In this document: piece by piece, positions 4,159-6,256 of the stretch
How positions within the stretch are numbered: position 1 is the first letter of the stretch
Layout: each line of letters opens with the position of its first letter
DNA from: Methanosarcinales archaeon
Lineage (GTDB): Archaea; Halobacteriota; Syntropharchaeia; Alkanophagales; Methanospirareceae
Direction of reading: 5' to 3'
Length of the DNA stretch: 6,256 bases
Assembly: GCA_003661125.1 (NCBI GenBank)
Contig: QMVO01000108.1
Coordinates: forward strand, 1 to 6,256
The notes under the pieces: model-generated
Told to the model about the DNA's origin: nothing
Database searches by the model: none
Seen by the model: the letters and a program-made list of their open reading frames with translations, nothing else
Program-made: the position numbers and the translations under genes

Positions 4159-5076
4159 ATGGGCAAGAAAATCTTCGCACTTGTAATTGTTCTTCTGATT
4201 GCTTCTATCGTTGCGAACTTATACTTCATTTCTAACCAGAGCAAACTAAACCTTTCAGAAGTTCAAATGCGGATTAATGCGCTCGAAGAGGCGAATGCAA
4301 ACTTGAATGAAGAACTTTACCTAACCAACCTGTCACTACAGCAAGCAAGGACACAGCTCGATTTGTACAGAAAGCAACTGGCAGAGCTTAAAAGCAAGAT
4401 AAACACAAGTTTCGTTGCGGGTACGGAGGGCAGAGCCCAGCTCGACGCACCGGCGGTGATACGGCGGGTAGAATACACAGGAAAATTTCCTTTTTACTCA
4501 CGCAGGATTGTACAAGAGGGAACCATGATGCAGGTCTCTGTTGATATTAAACACGGATATGGGCGTGTTCTTGTCGAAACGACACCACTGATGGGGGTTG
4601 TCTTCCAGGATGCAGCAAATACCGCAGTTATGGCTGCTGAGAATTACACCGGGCGTGACTTATCGGGAAGCGATGTTATCTTCAGTGTTGAAGCATTATC
4701 AGAAGTTCCCGCAGTTGATGGACCCAGCGCTGGCGCCCTGATGACAACACTTATTATTGCGGCACTGGAAAATATAACGCTCCCCGATGATGTGACCATG
4801 ACAGGTACAATCAGTCCAGATGGGCATATTGGGGAGATTGGAGGCGTTATAGAGAAGGCAGAGGCGGCGAAAAAGGATAATAAGCGTATTTTTATCCTCC
4901 CACGGGAAAACAACCGGCTTTTGAGGTATGAAGAAGTGAGAAAACAGTACGGCGGTCTAACCATAATTAAGCAGAATCCTGTCATCGAAGATACAAAAGA
5001 ATACATCGAGAAGCATATTGGAATTCATGTAGAATATGCGGATTCAATTAAAGATGTAATGAACATCATCTGTTAG
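4159..5076 (+). CDS. Membrane-anchored archaeal Lon-like serine protease (S16, COG1750)
   Basis: This 305-residue protein has an N-terminal hydrophobic helix at residues 5-24 that serves as a signal anchor. A coiled coil follows at about 30-82 (heptad leucines in LSEVQMRINALEEANANLNE onward), then a linker and a Lon-type protease domain from about 95 to the end. The Ser-Lys dyad is clear: Ser190 in DGPSAGA (187-193) and Lys233 in GGVIEKAEAA (228-237). They are 43 residues apart, the same spacing as Ser679 and Lys722 of E. coli Lon. TGTISPDGHIGEIGG precedes the lysine as in Lon. There is no AAA+ ATPase domain, so this is not LonB; it fits the predicted archaeal serine proteases of COG1750. With the helix as an uncleaved anchor and no second helix, the protease would face outside the cytoplasm, where ATP is absent. 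Substrates are unknown. It has its own promoter and is followed 38 bases later by the tRNA thiolase gene. Confidence 0.93.
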   Translation: MGKKIFALVIVLLIASIVANLYFISNQSKLNLSEVQMRINALEEANANLNEELYLTNLSLQQARTQLDLYRKQLAELKSKINTSFVAGTEGRAQLDAPAVIRRVEYTGKFPFYSRRIVQEGTMMQVSVDIKHGYGRVLVETTPLMGVVFQDAANTAVMAAENYTGRDLSGSDVIFSVEALSEVPAVDGPSAGALMTTLIIAALENITLPDDVTMTGTISPDGHIGEIGGVIEKAEAAKKDNKRIFILPRENNRLLRYEEVRKQYGGLTIIKQNPVIEDTKEYIEKHIGIHVEYADSIKDVMNIIC

Positions 5077-5081
5077 CCCGC

Positions 5082-5088
5082 CTTATAC
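5082..5088 (+). promoter_or_regulatory. Weak TATA-like element ahead of the tRNA thiolase gene
   Basis: CTTATAC is centred at 5085, 30 bases before the ATG at 5115, in the 38-base gap after the protease gene. It would give an almost leaderless message, and AAGTAAAATAA before the ATG has no Shine-Dalgarno site. Co-transcription with the protease gene is an equally good reading. Confidence 0.25.
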
Positions 5089-5114
5089 CAATTGACCACC
5101 AGTAAGTAAAATAA

Positions 5115-6044
5115 ATGGAAAAATCTTTATTTTATAAATGCAGTAAAGGAAAATGCCAGAATCCCGCTATAATTCATCAGAAATACTCGGGACTGCACTT
5201 ATGCGAGCCACATTTTATCGAAGACGTAGAAAGGAAGGTAAAAAAAGAGATAAGAAAGCAGTGGCTAATAGAGCATGGAGATACAATTGCAGTGGCAATG
5301 AGCGGTGGAAAGGACAGCTCAGCTCTTTTATACTTGCTAAAAAAGTTTTTTCATTCGCGCACCGATTTAGAATTCATTTCGATTGCAGTGGATGAAGGAA
5401 TAAAAGGATTTCGGTCGGTAACGCTAAGAAATGCGGAAAAGATTGCAAAGGAATTGGGAGTAGAGCTCTTTACCTTTTCCTTCAAAAAGGAATTTGGATT
5501 TACGTTGGATGAAATTGCAGCGAAAGGCTTTGAACAGGCACCTTGCACCTTTTGTGGTGTTCTGAGAAGGAAGGTAATAGACAGAAAAGCAAAGGAATTA
5601 GGTGCCACAAAGGTTGCAACTGCGCATAATCTGGATGACGAAGTTCAAACCATTTTAATCAATTATATACGAGGGGATATAGCGCGTTTGAGTAGGCTGC
5701 GAGGGCGAAGAAACGAGTTTGTTCCGAGGATTAAGCCGTTAAGAGGAGTGCCAGAGAAGGAAGTTGCTTTGTATGCACTTGTAGCAGGAATACCGATAAG
5801 TACAGTTCAATGTCCTTATGTCAAACTATCTTTCCGGTTCACGGTGAAAAGAATGTTAAATGAGTTTGAAATGAAGCATCCAGGGACAAAATATTCTTTA
5901 ATGCGAGGATATGAGAGGATGTCAGAATTTTTGCCAAAGGAAGGGAGAGAACTTTTGAAGTGTGAGCGGTGTGGGGAAGCATCGGCATCGATAATTTGCA
6001 AGGCTTGTGAGATAGTTGAACGAATGAGAGATGGGAAGAACTAA
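5115..6044 (+). CDS. ncsA: tRNA 2-thiolation enzyme, NcsA/TtuA family
   Basis: The 309-residue protein is an adenylating tRNA sulfurtransferase of the TtcA/TtuA/Ncs6 superfamily. It activates a tRNA uridine with ATP and replaces its 2-oxygen with sulfur. An N-terminal zinc site is formed by Cys9, Cys14, Cys30 and His33. The PP-loop ATP pyrophosphatase motif is AMSGGKDSS at residues 61-69. Cys144 and Cys147 (PCTFCG), with Cys233 (VQCPY), match the three ligands of the family's [4Fe-4S] cluster. TAHNLDDEVQT (169-179) is the second nucleotide-site motif. A C-terminal zinc ribbon has Cys283, Cys286, Cys295 and Cys298. Length and order are normal for the group. Archaeal members act at U34 of anticodons (NcsA) or at position 54 (TtuA); the sequence alone does not let me choose, so the symbol is tentative. 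The sulfur-carrier partner is not in the window. Its stop lies five bases from the stop of the convergent kinase gene. Confidence 0.92.
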   Translation: MEKSLFYKCSKGKCQNPAIIHQKYSGLHLCEPHFIEDVERKVKKEIRKQWLIEHGDTIAVAMSGGKDSSALLYLLKKFFHSRTDLEFISIAVDEGIKGFRSVTLRNAEKIAKELGVELFTFSFKKEFGFTLDEIAAKGFEQAPCTFCGVLRRKVIDRKAKELGATKVATAHNLDDEVQTILINYIRGDIARLSRLRGRRNEFVPRIKPLRGVPEKEVALYALVAGIPISTVQCPYVKLSFRFTVKRMLNEFEMKHPGTKYSLMRGYERMSEFLPKEGRELLKCERCGEASASIICKACEIVERMRDGKN

Positions 6045-6049
6045 ATTCC

Positions 6050-6256
6050 TTACAACAATGGCTGATTATTTATCCTTGACTTTATTACCTTCCCTTCAAT
6101 CCCTAATTCGTTCCATGCTTCACGCAATCTCTCCTCTTTCTCCTCGTTCACCAACGCGACAAAAGAAGGACCTGTTCCGGATAAGCTTACCCCCTTCACG
6201 CCGCATTCCAACGCCGTCAGCATTGGCTCAGGGTTAAAATTCAACGCCGCACAATA
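6050..6256 (-). CDS. aroK: Probable archaeal shikimate kinase (GHMP type), C-terminal part
   Basis: The frame enters from the right edge and ends with TAA at 6050-6052, giving 68 residues and lacking the start. The segment YCAALNFNPEPMLTALECG, then GVSLSGTGPSFVALV, is the last conserved motif of GHMP-family kinases, in the form seen in archaeal shikimate kinases. These enzymes phosphorylate shikimate with ATP in aromatic amino acid synthesis (EC 2.7.1.71) and are unrelated to bacterial AroK. The tail (NEEKEERLREAWNELGIEGKVIKSRINNQ) fits a short closing helix and strand. The ATP-binding motif and substrate residues lie outside the window, so another GHMP kinase, such as homoserine kinase, remains possible. 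A TTG at 6242-6244 could be read as a start, but the frame stays open to the edge, so the gene is taken as truncated. Confidence 0.72.
   Translation of the reverse strand, partial: YCAALNFNPEPMLTALECGVKGVSLSGTGPSFVALVNEEKEERLREAWNELGIEGKVIKSRINNQPLL

Noticed and set aside
1..6256. CRISPR arrays, tRNA or rRNA genes, toxin-antitoxin pairs
   Set aside because: I found no regularly spaced direct repeats, no tRNA-like T-arm (GTTCRA) within a cloverleaf-sized segment, no rRNA segments, and no adjacent small gene pair of toxin-antitoxin type.

Overview
The window looks like a piece of a euryarchaeal chromosome from a lineage that uses methanofuran and tetrahydromethanopterin as C1 carriers (a methanogen, an ANME-type methanotroph or an Archaeoglobus-like relative). 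The evidence is an archaeal-type dihydroneopterin aldolase (MptD), an MfnF-like methanofuran biosynthesis enzyme, an archaeal GHMP-type shikimate kinase fragment, a membrane-anchored archaeal Lon-like protease without an ATPase domain, and archaeal TATA-type promoters with weak or absent Shine-Dalgarno sites. A GrpE gene fits a lineage that has acquired the DnaK system. I cannot fix the genus; ANME-1 or a related group is only a guess.

Layout. Positions 1-116 hold the last codons of a rightward gene. Positions 118-609 hold a leftward three-TM membrane protein of unknown function. A divergent promoter region (610-729) separates it from a compact rightward operon: a 50-residue zinc ribbon (730-882), an unrecognised 156-residue protein (893-1363) and mptD (1385-1756). 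grpE (1767-2498) converges on mptD with only 10 bases between them. An 81-base AT-rich divergent region separates grpE from mfnF (2580-3611), which may be leaderless.

Positions 3612-4158 contain no intact gene. They carry a decayed IS200/IS605-type TnpA transposase remnant, recognisable only by reading across three frames, followed by a 42-codon open tail I cannot assign and a promoter with inverted repeats. Next come the anchored Lon-like protease (4159-5076) and an NcsA/TtuA-type tRNA thiolase (5115-6044). The window ends with the leftward 3' part of a probable shikimate kinase (6050-6256).

How the genes relate. mptD and mfnF serve the synthesis of the two C1-carrier cofactors, tetrahydromethanopterin and methanofuran, and lie about 0.8 kb apart around grpE. 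The two small genes ahead of mptD are probably co-transcribed with it, which makes them candidates for a linked role, but the sequence does not show one. The other genes are housekeeping: protein folding, membrane proteolysis, tRNA modification and aromatic amino acid synthesis. I see no CRISPR array, rRNA, tRNA or intact mobile element, and nothing that looks like a defence system.
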